Positions 33,816 through 43,591 of a stretch of DNA of 64,000 bases are shown here, piece by piece. Position numbers and translations under genes: made by a program. Under the pieces are notes generated by a model. The model worked only from the letters and a program-made list of their open reading frames with translations, did no database searches and was not told the origin of the DNA. How positions within the stretch are numbered: position 1 is the first letter of the stretch; every line of letters begins with the position of its first letter. This stretch comes from Chloroflexota bacterium (GTDB lineage: Bacteria > Chloroflexota > JAJPGV01): positions 1-64,000 of the forward strand of contig JAJPGV010000011.1 in assembly GCA_021325635.1 (NCBI GenBank). Direction: 5' to 3'.

Positions 33816-34660
33816 TACGTCACCTCGGCCGGAAGCCGCGGGCTCAGATCGGCGATGGGCCCGGCGGCCGGGTCTGCTCCGTCCGCGGCAGCGGCCAGGG
33901 CTTCCTGCATGAATCCGCGAAGCCGTAGGATGGCTTTCGTGTGCAGCTGGCACACGCGAGACTCGGACACCTCGAGGACCGCCCCGATCTCGCGCAGGTT
34001 GAGCTCGTCCACGTAGTACAGCGAGAGGACCTGCTGCTCGCGCTTGGTCAGGCGGCTGATGGCGCGCGCCAGGGCTCGGGAAACCTCCATACGCTCGCTG
34101 TAGTCCAGCGGATCGAGCGCCTTGTCGTCGGCGAGATCGGGCAAGAACTGCGCCGACCGCTCGCCCGCGTCGGGCTCGACCATGCGGGTCAGCGAGATGG
34201 TGACGCTGCTCGAATCGAACAGCGCCTGCTGCAGCTTGTCGACGGTGATGCCCATGGCCCCGGCCAGCTCGCGCTCCGTGGCCGGTCGCCCCAGCTCCTG
34301 ATCGAGCCTGCTCATGGCCTGCTCGATCTCTCGAGCCTGCTTACGGACTTGGCGAGGCACCCAATCGAGCGACCGCAGCTCGTCGATGATGGCCCCGCGA
34401 ATACGGGCTATGGCGTAGGTCGAGAACTTGACGTTGCGCCCAGCTTCATAGCGCTCGACGGCGTCGATGAGCCCTACCACGCCGTAGCTGATGATGTCCT
34501 CGGACGTGAGGAAATGAGGCAGGCTGATAGCCAGGCGGCCCACGACGTACTTGACCAGGGGAATGTACTGGACGATCAACCGATCCCTGGCGTCCGCCTC
34601 CCGACCGTTCCAGAACGCCTTCCACAGCTCGGGGTTTTCGAGTACTTCTTCGTCAGCCAT
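33815..34660 (-). CDS. fliA: Flagellar sigma-28 factor (FliA/SigD/WhiG family)
   Basis: A 281-residue sigma-70 family factor lacking region 1. Region 2 (LIVQYIPLVKYVVGRLAISL, SYGVVGLIDAVERYE, IRGAIIDELRSLDWVPR), region 3 (GRPATERELAGAMGITVDKL) and region 4 (KREQQVLSLYYVDELNLREI) are all intact, and RSLDWVPR is a FliA/WhiG hallmark. It directs late flagellar transcription; four matching promoters are visible at 709, 2698, 23692 and 30929. FlgM is its inhibitor. It starts 14 nt after the 2-TM protein gene and overlaps the next ATG. Confidence 0.96.
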   Translation of the reverse strand: MADEEVLENPELWKAFWNGREADARDRLIVQYIPLVKYVVGRLAISLPHFLTSEDIISYGVVGLIDAVERYEAGRNVKFSTYAIARIRGAIIDELRSLDWVPRQVRKQAREIEQAMSRLDQELGRPATERELAGAMGITVDKLQQALFDSSSVTISLTRMVEPDAGERSAQFLPDLADDKALDPLDYSERMEVSRALARAISRLTKREQQVLSLYYVDELNLREIGAVLEVSESRVCQLHTKAILRLRGFMQEALAAAADGADPAAGPIADLSPRLPAEVT

Positions 34661-34673
34661 TGCTCATGCTCGC

Positions 34674-35393
34674 TTACCGGGCCTCCGCCCTCACCGGAGC
34701 TTGCGCAGCAGCCGGCGGCGGCGAGAAGTCCTCGTCATCCTCATCGTCCAGGTCGGTCTCTTCCTCATCCTCTTCATCGTTGAAAAGCGAGTCCGTATCG
34801 AAGCCATCGTCGGCGACGCGAAGGTCGATGCTGCTCCCCTTGCTCGGCTCAGGCTCGCTGGCCTCGGGCTGCGGCGCCTCAGGAGCCGCTTGCCTGCGGG
34901 GCGCACGCGGCTGGCGATCGGCTGTGAGCTGTTCCTCCGCCTCGATCTGGTCCAGCAGCCTGCGGCGATCCACGGGCGCAGGCATAAACCAGCTGGCGGC
35001 GAAGCTCAGCGTCGTCAGCACCGCGAGGGCGCCCAGTCCTCGCCAGAACGAAGGCATGACCGGATCGGAGCCGGACGTACCGCCCGCCAGGCTGATGAAA
35101 AACACCACGAACGAAGCGACGATCGAGAACAGCAGACCAACGGTCAGCGGGATGTTGTTGTTCCGGATCTCCTGCCGTTCCGGCGGCGTGAAGCTGAACT
35201 CCAGCTCCTGAGGCGGCTCGAAGCGCGACACCGGCTCGCCTTCCACGCTGGGCGCATCTCCCGGAGCAGCTTCAAACTCTATGCGTGGTGGAGGGGCGGC
35301 GGCTCCGGAGGCGTTGCCCCCAATGGCCGCGCGGGCGCGATCGGCCTGCTGCTGCCGGAGGACCTCATCCACGGGCACCGGCGGGTTGTTCAA
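34674..35393 (-). CDS. Two-TM protein with acidic C-terminus in flagellar operon
   Basis: I do not recognise this 239-residue protein. It has a Pro-rich cytoplasmic N-terminus, two membrane helices (about residues 80-103 and 118-138), a Gln/Arg/Pro linker and a strongly acidic tail of Glu and Asp runs. It lies between flhG and the sigma-28 gene, so it may take part in flagellar assembly or sigma control at the membrane. The start is uncertain: the frame runs back to the flhG stop without an ATG, and I take the TTG at 35393. GTG codons just inside are alternatives. Confidence 0.65.
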   Translation of the reverse strand: MNNPPVPVDEVLRQQQADRARAAIGGNASGAAAPPPRIEFEAAPGDAPSVEGEPVSRFEPPQELEFSFTPPERQEIRNNNIPLTVGLLFSIVASFVVFFISLAGGTSGSDPVMPSFWRGLGALAVLTTLSFAASWFMPAPVDRRRLLDQIEAEEQLTADRQPRAPRRQAAPEAPQPEASEPEPSKGSSIDLRVADDGFDTDSLFNDEEDEEETDLDDEDDEDFSPPPAAAQAPVRAEAR

Positions 35394-35471
35394 GGGCGGC
35401 GGCCCTGCCGGAAGCGGTCGCCCGGCGCTTCGCCGGTCGCCGTCCCACGTCCGCCGCCGGCCGCCCGTGGA

Positions 35472-36383
35472 CTAGCCATTGCGGCGCCCATCCCAATCAC
35501 CCGGCCTCACCACCCGCCGGAAGAAGTTCAAGATTCCCGGCCGGCTCTCCAGGGCAGGCGGCTCCTCGTTCCAGATGCGGGCCGCCAGCGCGTGGAAGGC
35601 GTAGGTCGCCGGGCTGTTGGGGTAGGCCACCATCACGGGCATCTGGCGGCGAACCGCCTTGATCAGGAAGCTGTCGTAAGGAAGCGAGCCGTAGCTGCCG
35701 ACTTCCAGGTGGAGGAAGCGGCGCGCCACGCCGGTGATGTTGTTGGTGATGTCCTCAGCTTCCTGCGCGGTCCGGACCTGGTTGACCAGGAGCCTCAGCG
35801 TCACGTCATTCGACAGCCGGCTGACCACTTTGATCAGCGAGTAGGCATCGGTGATGGCCGTCGGCTCGGGGGTGGTGACGATGATCAGCTCCTGGGCCGC
35901 GAGGATGAACTGCAGCACGTTGGGGCCAATGCCGGCGCCGGTGTCCACCAGCAGCACGTCGACCATGCTCTCGAGCTCGGCCAGGCTGCCGATCAGCGCA
36001 TCCCGCTGGGCATCGGAGAGGTTGGCGAGATCCGCCAGCCCAGACCCGCCCGAGATGACCTGCACGCCATTGCCAGCCTCGACCACCACCTCGCGGATGT
36101 TCTTCTGTCCCGAGATGACGTGCTGCAAATTGAAGCGCGGAGCCAGCCCCATGACCACGTCGATATTGGCCAGCCCTAGGTCGGCGTCGAGGATGAGCAC
36201 GCGCCGGTTCTGGCGGGCCATGGCCAGAGCCACGTTGACGACGACGTTGGTCTTGCCCACGCCGCCCTTGCCGCTGCTTATGGCGATGATCCTGCTCGCG
36301 CGCGTCCCGGCCGACATGGCCCGGGCCCGTTCTGCCCAGGCGACGTTGGCCAGATTGCGAAGCTGCTCGGCCTGGTCTTTCAC
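35472..36383 (-). CDS. flhG: Flagellar number regulator FlhG (FleN/YlxH), MinD-type ATPase
   Basis: A 303-residue ParA/MinD ATPase with the deviant Walker A SSGKGGVGKTN, VLILDADLGLANIDVVMGLA and DVLLVDTGAGIGPNVLQF. The N-terminal LRNLA resembles the FlhF-activating segment. It limits flagellar number and positioning together with FlhF. Its GTG start overlaps the flhF stop (GTGA). Confidence 0.95.
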   Translation of the reverse strand: MKDQAEQLRNLANVAWAERARAMSAGTRASRIIAISSGKGGVGKTNVVVNVALAMARQNRRVLILDADLGLANIDVVMGLAPRFNLQHVISGQKNIREVVVEAGNGVQVISGGSGLADLANLSDAQRDALIGSLAELESMVDVLLVDTGAGIGPNVLQFILAAQELIIVTTPEPTAITDAYSLIKVVSRLSNDVTLRLLVNQVRTAQEAEDITNNITGVARRFLHLEVGSYGSLPYDSFLIKAVRRQMPVMVAYPNSPATYAFHALAARIWNEEPPALESRPGILNFFRRVVRPGDWDGRRNG

Positions 36384-37759
36384 AGTTCCGCCTTCTCCGA
36401 CAGCAGCAGATCGGCCATCTTGACCGAATCGGCGAGCTCAATGTCCTGGGGTACGTTCTGGCCCGTCGTCAAGTAGGTAAGTCGCGCTCGAGTTTCGTTC
36501 AACAGGTTGACCAGCGGGCCATAGCGATCGGTCTCGTCGATCTTGGTGAACAGCAGCCCGTCGATACGGGCGATTGCGAAACGGTTGTAGACGTCGATCA
36601 TGTCGCGGTACTTGGTCGGGCTGGCCACCGTCAGATAGACCTCCTTGGTCTCGACGGCGTCCAGATACTCCTTGAGCACCTCGAGCTGTTTGGAGTTGCG
36701 AGGGCTTCCGCCCGGGGTGTCGATCAGGATGAGGTCACGATCGGAGAAGCGCTTCAGCACCTCATCCAGCTCGCTCGACGTGTAGACCACTTCCAGGGGC
36801 ACGCCAATGATGTCGGCGTAGGTCCTCAGCTGCGGGATGGCCGCGATGCGGAACGTGTCCACCGTCAGCAGCGCCACCTTCTTGTGCTCGACCAGACAGT
36901 AGTTCGCCGCCAGCTTCGCCAAGGTGGTCGTCTTACCCACGCCTGTTGGGCCGATCAGGAAGATCGACTTGGTCTTGCCGGTCATCAGTCGGGGCGGGCC
37001 GCTGACAGTGATGAGCTCCTGGATGTGCTTACGCACGTACTCGCGCACGAGGTCGTAGTTGTTCACGCCCGTGCTGCCCAGCTCGTTGTTCACCTTGAGC
37101 ACCACGTCCTGCGCCAGATCCTCGGCCAGCTCCTGGTCCACCAGCCGCTGGTAGAGGTTCACCAGCACCGACGAGAAGTTGGCGATGTTGCCGAATTGCG
37201 CCTGCTTGGAGAGGCGGCTCATGGCGGTCTTGAGCTCGACCATGTTGTTCTTCATTTCGCGCAGCAGGGCCACGTCCGAGCTTTCGAGTTTCACCGGAGG
37301 CTCGGACGGCTCGGCTATCGGCGGGCGTGGTGCTGCCGCCGGCGCGGCCGGGCCGCTGTTGGAAGAGGCCGGAGCTGGGACCGCCGGCAGGGATGGAGCT
37401 TCGGGAGCGGCATAGGCCACTTGAGCGCGGGCGGGCATGGGCGCCGGCGCCGTCACGGCAACCGCCGGGCTCCGCGCCGGCATGGCCTGCGTTCTGGCTT
37501 CGGCCGGCGCCTTGGCCGCCGCTGCCGAGGCAGCCCGGCCAGGCGTCTTCGGCAAGGTCGGAACGCTGGCCGCGAACTTGGTCGGCTGCGCTTCCTCGTC
37601 TACCGCGGCAACCACTTCGTAGACCGGCTTCTTGAACCAGCCGAACAGACCGACGTGGACCTTGCGCGTCTGGATCACCACCGCGTCCGGACCCAGATCC
37701 GCCTTGATCAGGCGGAAGGCCTCCTGCATGTCGACGGCGTGATATTTCTCGATGCGCAT
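36380..37759 (-). CDS. flhF: Flagellar biosynthesis GTPase FlhF
   Basis: An SRP-type GTPase that places flagella. The 459-residue protein has an N-terminal basic domain (EAFRLIKADLGPDAVVIQTR), an Ala/Pro-rich linker (about 80-160) and an NG domain with G1 GPTGVGKTTTLAKLAANY near residue 271, LLTVDTFRIAAIPQL and LILIDTPGGS. It overlaps flhA by TGATG and is coupled to flhG, so the flhA-flhF-flhG order is standard. Confidence 0.96.
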   Translation of the reverse strand: MRIEKYHAVDMQEAFRLIKADLGPDAVVIQTRKVHVGLFGWFKKPVYEVVAAVDEEAQPTKFAASVPTLPKTPGRAASAAAAKAPAEARTQAMPARSPAVAVTAPAPMPARAQVAYAAPEAPSLPAVPAPASSNSGPAAPAAAPRPPIAEPSEPPVKLESSDVALLREMKNNMVELKTAMSRLSKQAQFGNIANFSSVLVNLYQRLVDQELAEDLAQDVVLKVNNELGSTGVNNYDLVREYVRKHIQELITVSGPPRLMTGKTKSIFLIGPTGVGKTTTLAKLAANYCLVEHKKVALLTVDTFRIAAIPQLRTYADIIGVPLEVVYTSSELDEVLKRFSDRDLILIDTPGGSPRNSKQLEVLKEYLDAVETKEVYLTVASPTKYRDMIDVYNRFAIARIDGLLFTKIDETDRYGPLVNLLNETRARLTYLTTGQNVPQDIELADSVKMADLLLSEKAEL

Positions 37760-39867
37760 CAGGCGGCCACCGCCTCGTCCTCGAAGCCCACGACCGCCTG
37801 CGATCGAACCTCGATGTCAGGCATGATCTCGCTGTACGACAGCACCACCAGCGTCGGGAACAGCCGCTCGGTCAATTTGCGCAAGGGCAGCCGAATCTTT
37901 GCGGAGCACAGCAGGATGGGCTGGAAGCCCTCAGCCGCGATCTTCTCCATCTCACGCTGCAAGCGGCCCATCAGCTTCTGGACCATGGTGGGATCGAGGC
38001 TGATCATGAGGCCCTGGTCGGTTTGATACAGAGCGTTGGTGATGGTCTGCTCGGAGCTGGGATTCAGCGTGATGACATGGATCGAGCCATCGGCTTCGCG
38101 GTACTGGTTGGAAATCGTGCGCGCCAGCGCCTTCCGTACCTGCTCGGTCAGGAAATCGGTGTCCTTGCTGGTCTTAGCGTTGTTGGCCAGCGTTTCGAGG
38201 ACGGTCACCATGTCGCGGATGGACAGACGCTCCCTGAGCAGGTTGCGCAGCACGACCTGGATCTCGCCGATGGTCATCAGGTTGGGCGAGAGCTCGTCGA
38301 CGACTGTCGGGTAATCGTTCTTGACGTGGTTCAGCAGGGTCTGGACGTCTTGGCGGCTGAGGATGTCAGGCGAGTAGGCCTTGATGACCTCGGTCAGATG
38401 TGTCGTGAGCACCGAGGCCGCGTCAACCACCGTGTAACCAAGCATCTCGGCGCGCTCCTTCTGAGCACCCGTGATCCAGATGGCCGGAAGTCCGAAGGCC
38501 GGGTCTTTCGTGGGAATGCCCTCGATGCGTTCGGTGGCGACCCCGGCGCTCATCGCCAGGTAGTAGTTCATGATGAGCTCGCCGCGCGCGATCTCCGCGC
38601 CGCGTAAGCGGATGACGTAGGTGTTCGGCGGCAGCTGCAGGTTGTCGCGGATGCGGATCGTCGGCACCACGATGCCGAGCTCGAGCGCCGTCTGCCGCCG
38701 GATGAGCGTGATGCGATTGAGGAGGTTGCCGCCCTCCTGCACGTCGACCAGGGGGATGAGGCCGTAGCCGATCTCCAGCTCCATCGGATCGACCTGGAGC
38801 AGATTCATGACGCTTTCCGGGCCCTTGGGCGAATCGGCAGGCTTCTGGGCGGCCAGGGCAAGAGCCTGCGCCGCCTCTGAGCGTTGGTTGCGCTGAACGA
38901 TGTAGGCCATCGCGAGGAAGGAGGCGCCGATAGCGAAGAATGGGATCTTGGGCAGCCCCGGCACCAGCCCAAACGCAACCACCAGCCCTCCCACGGTGAA
39001 CATGGTTCGCGGCTTACCCAAGATCTGCTTGGCCAGCTCCTCGCCCATGTTGGACTCGGCCGCGGCGCGGGTAACGATGATGCCGGTGGCCGTCGAGACC
39101 AGCAGGGCCGGGATCTCGGACACCAGACCATCGCCAACAGTAAGCAGCGTGAAGGTCTGAAGCGCCTCGGTGAGCTGCATGCCCTGCTGAAGCACGCCCA
39201 CGGCAAAGCCACCAATGATGTTGACCAGGATGATCACCACCTGGGCAATGGCATCGCCGCGGACGAACTTGCTGGCGCCATCCATCGCTCCGTAGAAGTC
39301 CGCCTGGCGCTGGATGTCGGCGCGGCGCTTGCGCGCCTCCGGCTCGGCAATGAGACCGGCGTTGAGGTCCGCGTCGATCGCCATCTGCTTACCAGGCATT
39401 GCGTCCAAGGTGAACCGGGCCGCGACCTCGGCCACTCGGCCAGCGCCATTGGTGATGACCACGAACTGAATGACCACCAGGATCAAGAAAACGACCACGC
39501 CTACGACGTAGTTGCCGCCAACCACGAAGTTGCCGAAGGCCGCGATGACCTCTCCGGCATTGGCGTGCAGCAGGATCAGGCGGCTGGCCGACACGTTCAG
39601 GGCCAGCCGGAACAGGGTCACGATCAGCAGCAGCGACGGGAAGACCGACAGCTGCAGCGGCTCGACCGTGTACAGGGTCAGGAGCAAGATCAGGATCGCG
39701 CTCGAGATGTCGACCGTGATCAGGACGTCCAGCAGCAGCGTGGGCAGCGGCAGGATGAGCATCGCCACCACCGCGACCACAGCCACTGACAGGAGAATGT
39801 CCGTCTGCCGGAGGAGCCGGTTCATGCCGACCGACGCGCCCGAGGGGCTGGCTGGGACAACGGCCAT
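37759..39867 (-). CDS. flhA: Flagellar export gate protein FlhA
   Basis: The 702-residue major export gate component. The N-terminal half holds about eight membrane helices with the FHIPEP-family loop DAMPGKQMAIDADLNAG, and the C-terminal half is the cytoplasmic ring domain that docks chaperone-substrate complexes. The length fits the family (about 680-700). It overlaps both neighbours by one base (TGATG). Confidence 0.97.
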   Translation of the reverse strand: MAVVPASPSGASVGMNRLLRQTDILLSVAVVAVVAMLILPLPTLLLDVLITVDISSAILILLLTLYTVEPLQLSVFPSLLLIVTLFRLALNVSASRLILLHANAGEVIAAFGNFVVGGNYVVGVVVFLILVVIQFVVITNGAGRVAEVAARFTLDAMPGKQMAIDADLNAGLIAEPEARKRRADIQRQADFYGAMDGASKFVRGDAIAQVVIILVNIIGGFAVGVLQQGMQLTEALQTFTLLTVGDGLVSEIPALLVSTATGIIVTRAAAESNMGEELAKQILGKPRTMFTVGGLVVAFGLVPGLPKIPFFAIGASFLAMAYIVQRNQRSEAAQALALAAQKPADSPKGPESVMNLLQVDPMELEIGYGLIPLVDVQEGGNLLNRITLIRRQTALELGIVVPTIRIRDNLQLPPNTYVIRLRGAEIARGELIMNYYLAMSAGVATERIEGIPTKDPAFGLPAIWITGAQKERAEMLGYTVVDAASVLTTHLTEVIKAYSPDILSRQDVQTLLNHVKNDYPTVVDELSPNLMTIGEIQVVLRNLLRERLSIRDMVTVLETLANNAKTSKDTDFLTEQVRKALARTISNQYREADGSIHVITLNPSSEQTITNALYQTDQGLMISLDPTMVQKLMGRLQREMEKIAAEGFQPILLCSAKIRLPLRKLTERLFPTLVVLSYSEIMPDIEVRSQAVVGFEDEAVAA

Positions 39868-40925
39868 CAGCTAGCCCTCTGCTTCAAGCGGTAGATGAAG
39901 GCCAGCACCTCGGCCACGGCTTTGTAGAGCTGGCGCGGGATCTCCTGGTCGACGTCCACGCTCTTGTAGAGCGCCTGCGCCAGAGGCTTGTTTTCCACCA
40001 AAGGAATGCCGTGCTGGCGCGCCAACGCCTTGATCTGCTCGGCGATCAGCCGTTGCCCCTTGGCCACGACCCGGGGAGCCGCCATCTTGCTGGCGTCGTA
40101 CTGCAGGGCCACAGCGAAATGGGTCGGATTGGTGATGACCACGTCCGCCTCCGGGACTCGCTGCATCATGCGCTTGCGCGCCAGCTGGCGCTGAAGTGAG
40201 CGGATGCGCGACCTGATCTGCGGAGCCAGCTCGGCGCTGCGAGCTTCTTCCTTGACCTCCTGCTTGGTCATCTTGAGGCTCTTCTCGAATTGCCAGCGCT
40301 GGAACATGTAGTCGGCGGCGGCCAGGACGACGTAGACCAGCGCCACCTTGAGCAGCAGCTCCATGACGATGGAGCCAATCGTTGCCAGACCGGCGCGGAT
40401 GTCGCCGCCGGTGAGCAGCATCAGATCCGTTGTGTGATTGCTGATTGCCTGGAAGGCCATGAAGCCCACGACTCCGAGCTTGACCAGCGACTTGATCAGC
40501 TCTTGCAGCGACCGCAGCGTAAAGAGACGCTGGGCGCCGGCGATCGGGCTGAGCTTGGAGAACCGCGGTCGAATGGCAGCCGGGGTGAAATGGAAGCCCA
40601 CCTGCAGCACGTTGGCAACGAACCCGGCCAGGGCCAGGATCGCCGCTATCGGAGCCATCAGGCGCACAAACGTCACGATGGTGTCGATGCCGAAGGTGCG
40701 GACGGTCTGATCGGTGAGCTGCCCGGTTGGGAGGCTCTCAAAACTGGTCGTCAGGAACGCGCGCAGGGAGTCAATCAAGCCACCACCGAAGGCGCGCATC
40801 ACTAGCCAGGCCGCCAGCAGCGAGACGGCCGTGTTCACTTCGATGCTGCGCGCCACCTGCCCGTTGTCGCGGGCCTGCTGGCGCCGCTTCGGCGTGGGGG
40901 CTTCGGTCTTGCTGTCGGCCGGCAT
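39867..40925 (-). CDS. flhB: Flagellar export switch protein FlhB
   Basis: A 352-residue protein: four N-terminal membrane helices, then a cytoplasmic domain with the autocleavage motif NPTH near residue 264 (VVITNPTHFAVALQYD). Cleavage there switches export from rod/hook to filament substrates. The N-terminus (KTEAPTPKRRQQARDNGQVA) is typical. It overlaps fliR and flhA by TGATG. Confidence 0.97.
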   Translation of the reverse strand: MPADSKTEAPTPKRRQQARDNGQVARSIEVNTAVSLLAAWLVMRAFGGGLIDSLRAFLTTSFESLPTGQLTDQTVRTFGIDTIVTFVRLMAPIAAILALAGFVANVLQVGFHFTPAAIRPRFSKLSPIAGAQRLFTLRSLQELIKSLVKLGVVGFMAFQAISNHTTDLMLLTGGDIRAGLATIGSIVMELLLKVALVYVVLAAADYMFQRWQFEKSLKMTKQEVKEEARSAELAPQIRSRIRSLQRQLARKRMMQRVPEADVVITNPTHFAVALQYDASKMAAPRVVAKGQRLIAEQIKALARQHGIPLVENKPLAQALYKSVDVDQEIPRQLYKAVAEVLAFIYRLKQRAS

Positions 40926-41710
40926 CAGGCAGCCACCAGCTTGAGCAGATTGGATAGGTCCATCATGTTGGACCGGAACAGTCCCCCGGTCAGCGCGCCA
41001 AGCGCCGGCATGGTGAGGACGACGATCACGAAGCCGACGAAGATCTTGACGGGCAGGCCAACGACGAAGACGTTCATTTGCGGCACGGTCCTGGCCATCA
41101 GGCCAAGGGCGATGTCCGACAGCAGCAGGGCCGCCGTCACCGGCAGCGTGATGCGCAGCCCGATGAGAAAGATGCCGCCGACCAGCTCTACCAGCTGGTT
41201 GACCACCGGACCCGTCATCTCAAAGGCGCCCAGCGGGATCATGTCCAGCGTCTGCTGGATGGCCAGGATGAGCATCTGGTGCCCGTCGATGGCCAGGAAC
41301 ACCAGGCCGGCCAGGATGGTGTACAGCTGGTCCATGAGCGAGATGCTCTGGGAGAACAGCGGATCGATGACGTTCGCCAGGCTGAAGCCCATTTCGATTC
41401 CAAGGAATTGGCCCGCCAGCTGCATCCCAGCAAATACCAGGTTAGCCACGAAGCCCACCATCACGCCAACGCCGATCTCTTTCAGGACCAGCAGCGACAG
41501 CGGCACCCAGGCCAGCGGAACCTCGGCGAAATGTCCCTGGTTCACCGGGATCAGCAGGAATGCCAGCAGCCCGGCCAGGCCAATCTTCAACGTGGCCGGC
41601 ACGGTTCGGCCACTCAGGAGCGGCGCCGAGAACAGCATGGCGCCAACGCGCACGAACACCAGGAACAGGTTGGCCAGATAGCCGGATGGAATGGCGGCGA
41701 CGTCCGGCAC
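40925..41710 (-). CDS. fliR: Flagellar export protein FliR
   Basis: A 261-residue polytopic membrane protein of the FliPQR export channel. LFLVFVRVGAMLFSAPLLSG, VGFVANLVFAGMQLAGQF and GLRITLPVTAALLLSDIALG match the family. It starts one base after fliQ ends and overlaps flhB. Confidence 0.96.
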   Translation of the reverse strand: MPDVAAIPSGYLANLFLVFVRVGAMLFSAPLLSGRTVPATLKIGLAGLLAFLLIPVNQGHFAEVPLAWVPLSLLVLKEIGVGVMVGFVANLVFAGMQLAGQFLGIEMGFSLANVIDPLFSQSISLMDQLYTILAGLVFLAIDGHQMLILAIQQTLDMIPLGAFEMTGPVVNQLVELVGGIFLIGLRITLPVTAALLLSDIALGLMARTVPQMNVFVVGLPVKIFVGFVIVVLTMPALGALTGGLFRSNMMDLSNLLKLVAA

Positions 41711-41711
41711 G

Positions 41712-41981
41712 CTATTTCACCAGTCCGGGCAGCTGAATGAAGATGTTCGAAGTGAAGCTGAGCACCATCTGCAGCATCCACGGCCCAAACAGGCCCAGCG
41801 CTATGAACACCGCCAGAATCTTGGGAATGTAGGCCAGCGTCATCTCGTTGATCTGGGTGACCGCCTGGAAGATGCTGACCGCGAGCCCCACGATAAGCCC
41901 GAAGCCGAGCACCGGCGCCGAGATCATGAGGGCCAGGGTCATACCGTGACGAATCACGTCGATCAGGGCGTTCTGGGTCAT
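41712..41981 (-). CDS. fliQ: Flagellar export protein FliQ
   Basis: An 89-residue protein with two membrane helices ([20 protein letters not shown] and [18 protein letters not shown]) separated by the conserved loop [17 protein letters not shown]. Four copies stack with FliP and FliR in the export channel. Its start overlaps the fliP stop by 4 nt. Confidence 0.96.
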   Translation of the reverse strand: MTQNALIDVIRHGMTLALMISAPVLGFGLIVGLAVSIFQAVTQINEMTLAYIPKILAVFIALGLFGPWMLQMVLSFTSNIFIQLPGLVK

Positions 41982-42766
41982 GTGTTGAAGCTCGTCACAA
42001 GGGATCTAACGATGAGGTACCAGCCGTCGACCATGACGAACAGCAGCAGCTTGAAGGGCAGCGAGATCAGCGCCGGAGGCAGCATGATCATGCCCATCGA
42101 AATGAGCGTGCTGGCCACAACCATGTCGATGATCAGGAAGGGGATGAAGATGAAGAAGCCCATCTGGAAGGCCGTCTTCAGCTCGCTGATGATGAACGCG
42201 GGGATGAGCGTGTAGGTCGGAACGTCGTCCGGCGTTTGCGGCTGGTCGATCTTGGCCAGGTGCACGAACAGCGCCAGATCCTTCTCGCGAACCTGTTTGA
42301 ACATGAACTCACGCACTGGCTTCATCCCGGTATCGAAGGCCTGTTCCTGCGTAATCTGCCCATTCGCGAAGGGCTGCAACGCGCTGTCGTTGACCTGCTT
42401 GAAGACCGGCGCCATGACGAAGAACGTCAGGAACAGTGCCAGCCCGAGCAACACTTGATTGGGAGGCATCTGCTGCAAGCCAATCGCGTTGCGCAGCAGC
42501 GACAGCACGACGATCGTCCGTGTGAAGGAGGTGAGCATGATGAGGATGGACGGCGCCAAGGTCAGAACCGTGAGCCCAAGAATGAGCTGCAGGCTCAGCG
42601 TCACATCTTGGGGCGACTGCGCCGCCCCAAGGCCGGGCACGGTCGGAACCGGAACATTGGGGTTGCCGGCGCAGCTGGCCAAGCCCAATGGCAGCAGGCA
42701 AGCCACGCTCAGGGCCAACCGCTTGAGCCGGCGAGCTCGCCGGCTCGGCTGCCTGGAGGCGTTCAC
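41978..42766 (-). CDS. fliP: Flagellar export protein FliP (with lipobox-like signal)
   Basis: A 262-residue export channel protein. [38 protein letters not shown] and [20 protein letters not shown] are diagnostic. The N-terminal signal peptide is family-typical, but here it reads PLGLASCAG, a textbook lipobox with cysteine near residue 32, which is unusual for FliP. It overlaps fliO and fliQ by 4 nt on each side. Confidence 0.96.
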   Translation of the reverse strand: MNASRQPSRRARRLKRLALSVACLLPLGLASCAGNPNVPVPTVPGLGAAQSPQDVTLSLQLILGLTVLTLAPSILIMLTSFTRTIVVLSLLRNAIGLQQMPPNQVLLGLALFLTFFVMAPVFKQVNDSALQPFANGQITQEQAFDTGMKPVREFMFKQVREKDLALFVHLAKIDQPQTPDDVPTYTLIPAFIISELKTAFQMGFFIFIPFLIIDMVVASTLISMGMIMLPPALISLPFKLLLFVMVDGWYLIVRSLVTSFNT

Positions 42767-43569
42767 TGCTCGACCTCGGAGAGGGCCATGGCGCTCGCCT
42801 GGATGCGCTGCTTGTGATGCTCGATGCGCTCCAGGAAATCGGACAGCGGCAAGGGCGCCGCCGGTGACTGCTGGCCATCCCGCTCGCTGGCCTCGGCCAG
42901 CAGCACCTCAACCGGCTCGGGCCCCTGGCCCCGCGGACCGACCTGGGTCAGCCGCTTGAGATAGGCCAGGAAGGGCTCGGCCGAAGGCAGGCTGGGCTGG
43001 GGCTTATTGCGCAGCTCTTCGATAGCGGCAGCGTCGGTGATTTCAGTGAGCAGCGCGATGCTGGAGCCCGTTGCGCCGAGCAGCAAGACCTTATCCGCGA
43101 CGTCGATCAGGTACAGCTCACGGTTCTGAGCCAGAGGCGTCTTTTCGATGACGTTAATCGCGCTTCCGCCCAGGAAGGCCGCGCGGCCGCGCTGGGTGAA
43201 GTGCCGCAGTCCGAGAATGCTGAGATAGATGAGTCCGACGACGAAGGCAAGCTTGATAAGCAGGCCCAGCACGGTCAGGAAGCCATTCGGCTCCGGCTGA
43301 GCCTGTGGATCCTGGTAGTCAGCCAGGAATGGCTTGGCGGCAGGACTGCCGGCGAGGTTCTGGCCGTTCTGAGCGCCGGCGGGAGATTCCGATGCAGCGG
43401 CGGTTGCGGAGGCAGCTGCTGGCGAAGGCGACGCCGGAGCGGCATGAGATCCGCCCGACAGCGCCTGGCTGCTCATCACGCCAAACGCGATCACCGCGAG
43501 CAGCAGGAGGCCCAATACCGTCCATAGCTGCCGGTTACCGCGATTAGCTAGCTGCATGTGGCTGAGCAC
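42763..43569 (-). CDS. fliO: Flagellar protein FliO
   Basis: A 268-residue membrane protein that stabilises FliP assembly. It has an N-terminal hydrophobic segment (about residues 15-35), an Ala/Ser/Pro-rich stretch, a second membrane helix ([17 protein letters not shown], about 105-120) and the FliO cytoplasmic domain ([37 protein letters not shown]). It is longer than usual because of a C-terminal extension. The start may be the GTG at 43569 (AAAGGG 12 nt upstream) or the ATG at 43557. It sits between fliN/Y and fliP. Confidence 0.9.
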   Translation of the reverse strand: MLSHMQLANRGNRQLWTVLGLLLLAVIAFGVMSSQALSGGSHAAPASPSPAAASATAAASESPAGAQNGQNLAGSPAAKPFLADYQDPQAQPEPNGFLTVLGLLIKLAFVVGLIYLSILGLRHFTQRGRAAFLGGSAINVIEKTPLAQNRELYLIDVADKVLLLGATGSSIALLTEITDAAAIEELRNKPQPSLPSAEPFLAYLKRLTQVGPRGQGPEPVEVLLAEASERDGQQSPAAPLPLSDFLERIEHHKQRIQASAMALSEVEQ

Positions 43570-43591
43570 CTGGAATTCAGACCCTTTTCGG

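Noticed and set aside
34551-36179. A 542-codon plus-strand frame
   Set aside because: Antisense to the sigma factor, the 2-TM protein and flhG. The translation is low-complexity Arg/Gly/Pro with no motifs.
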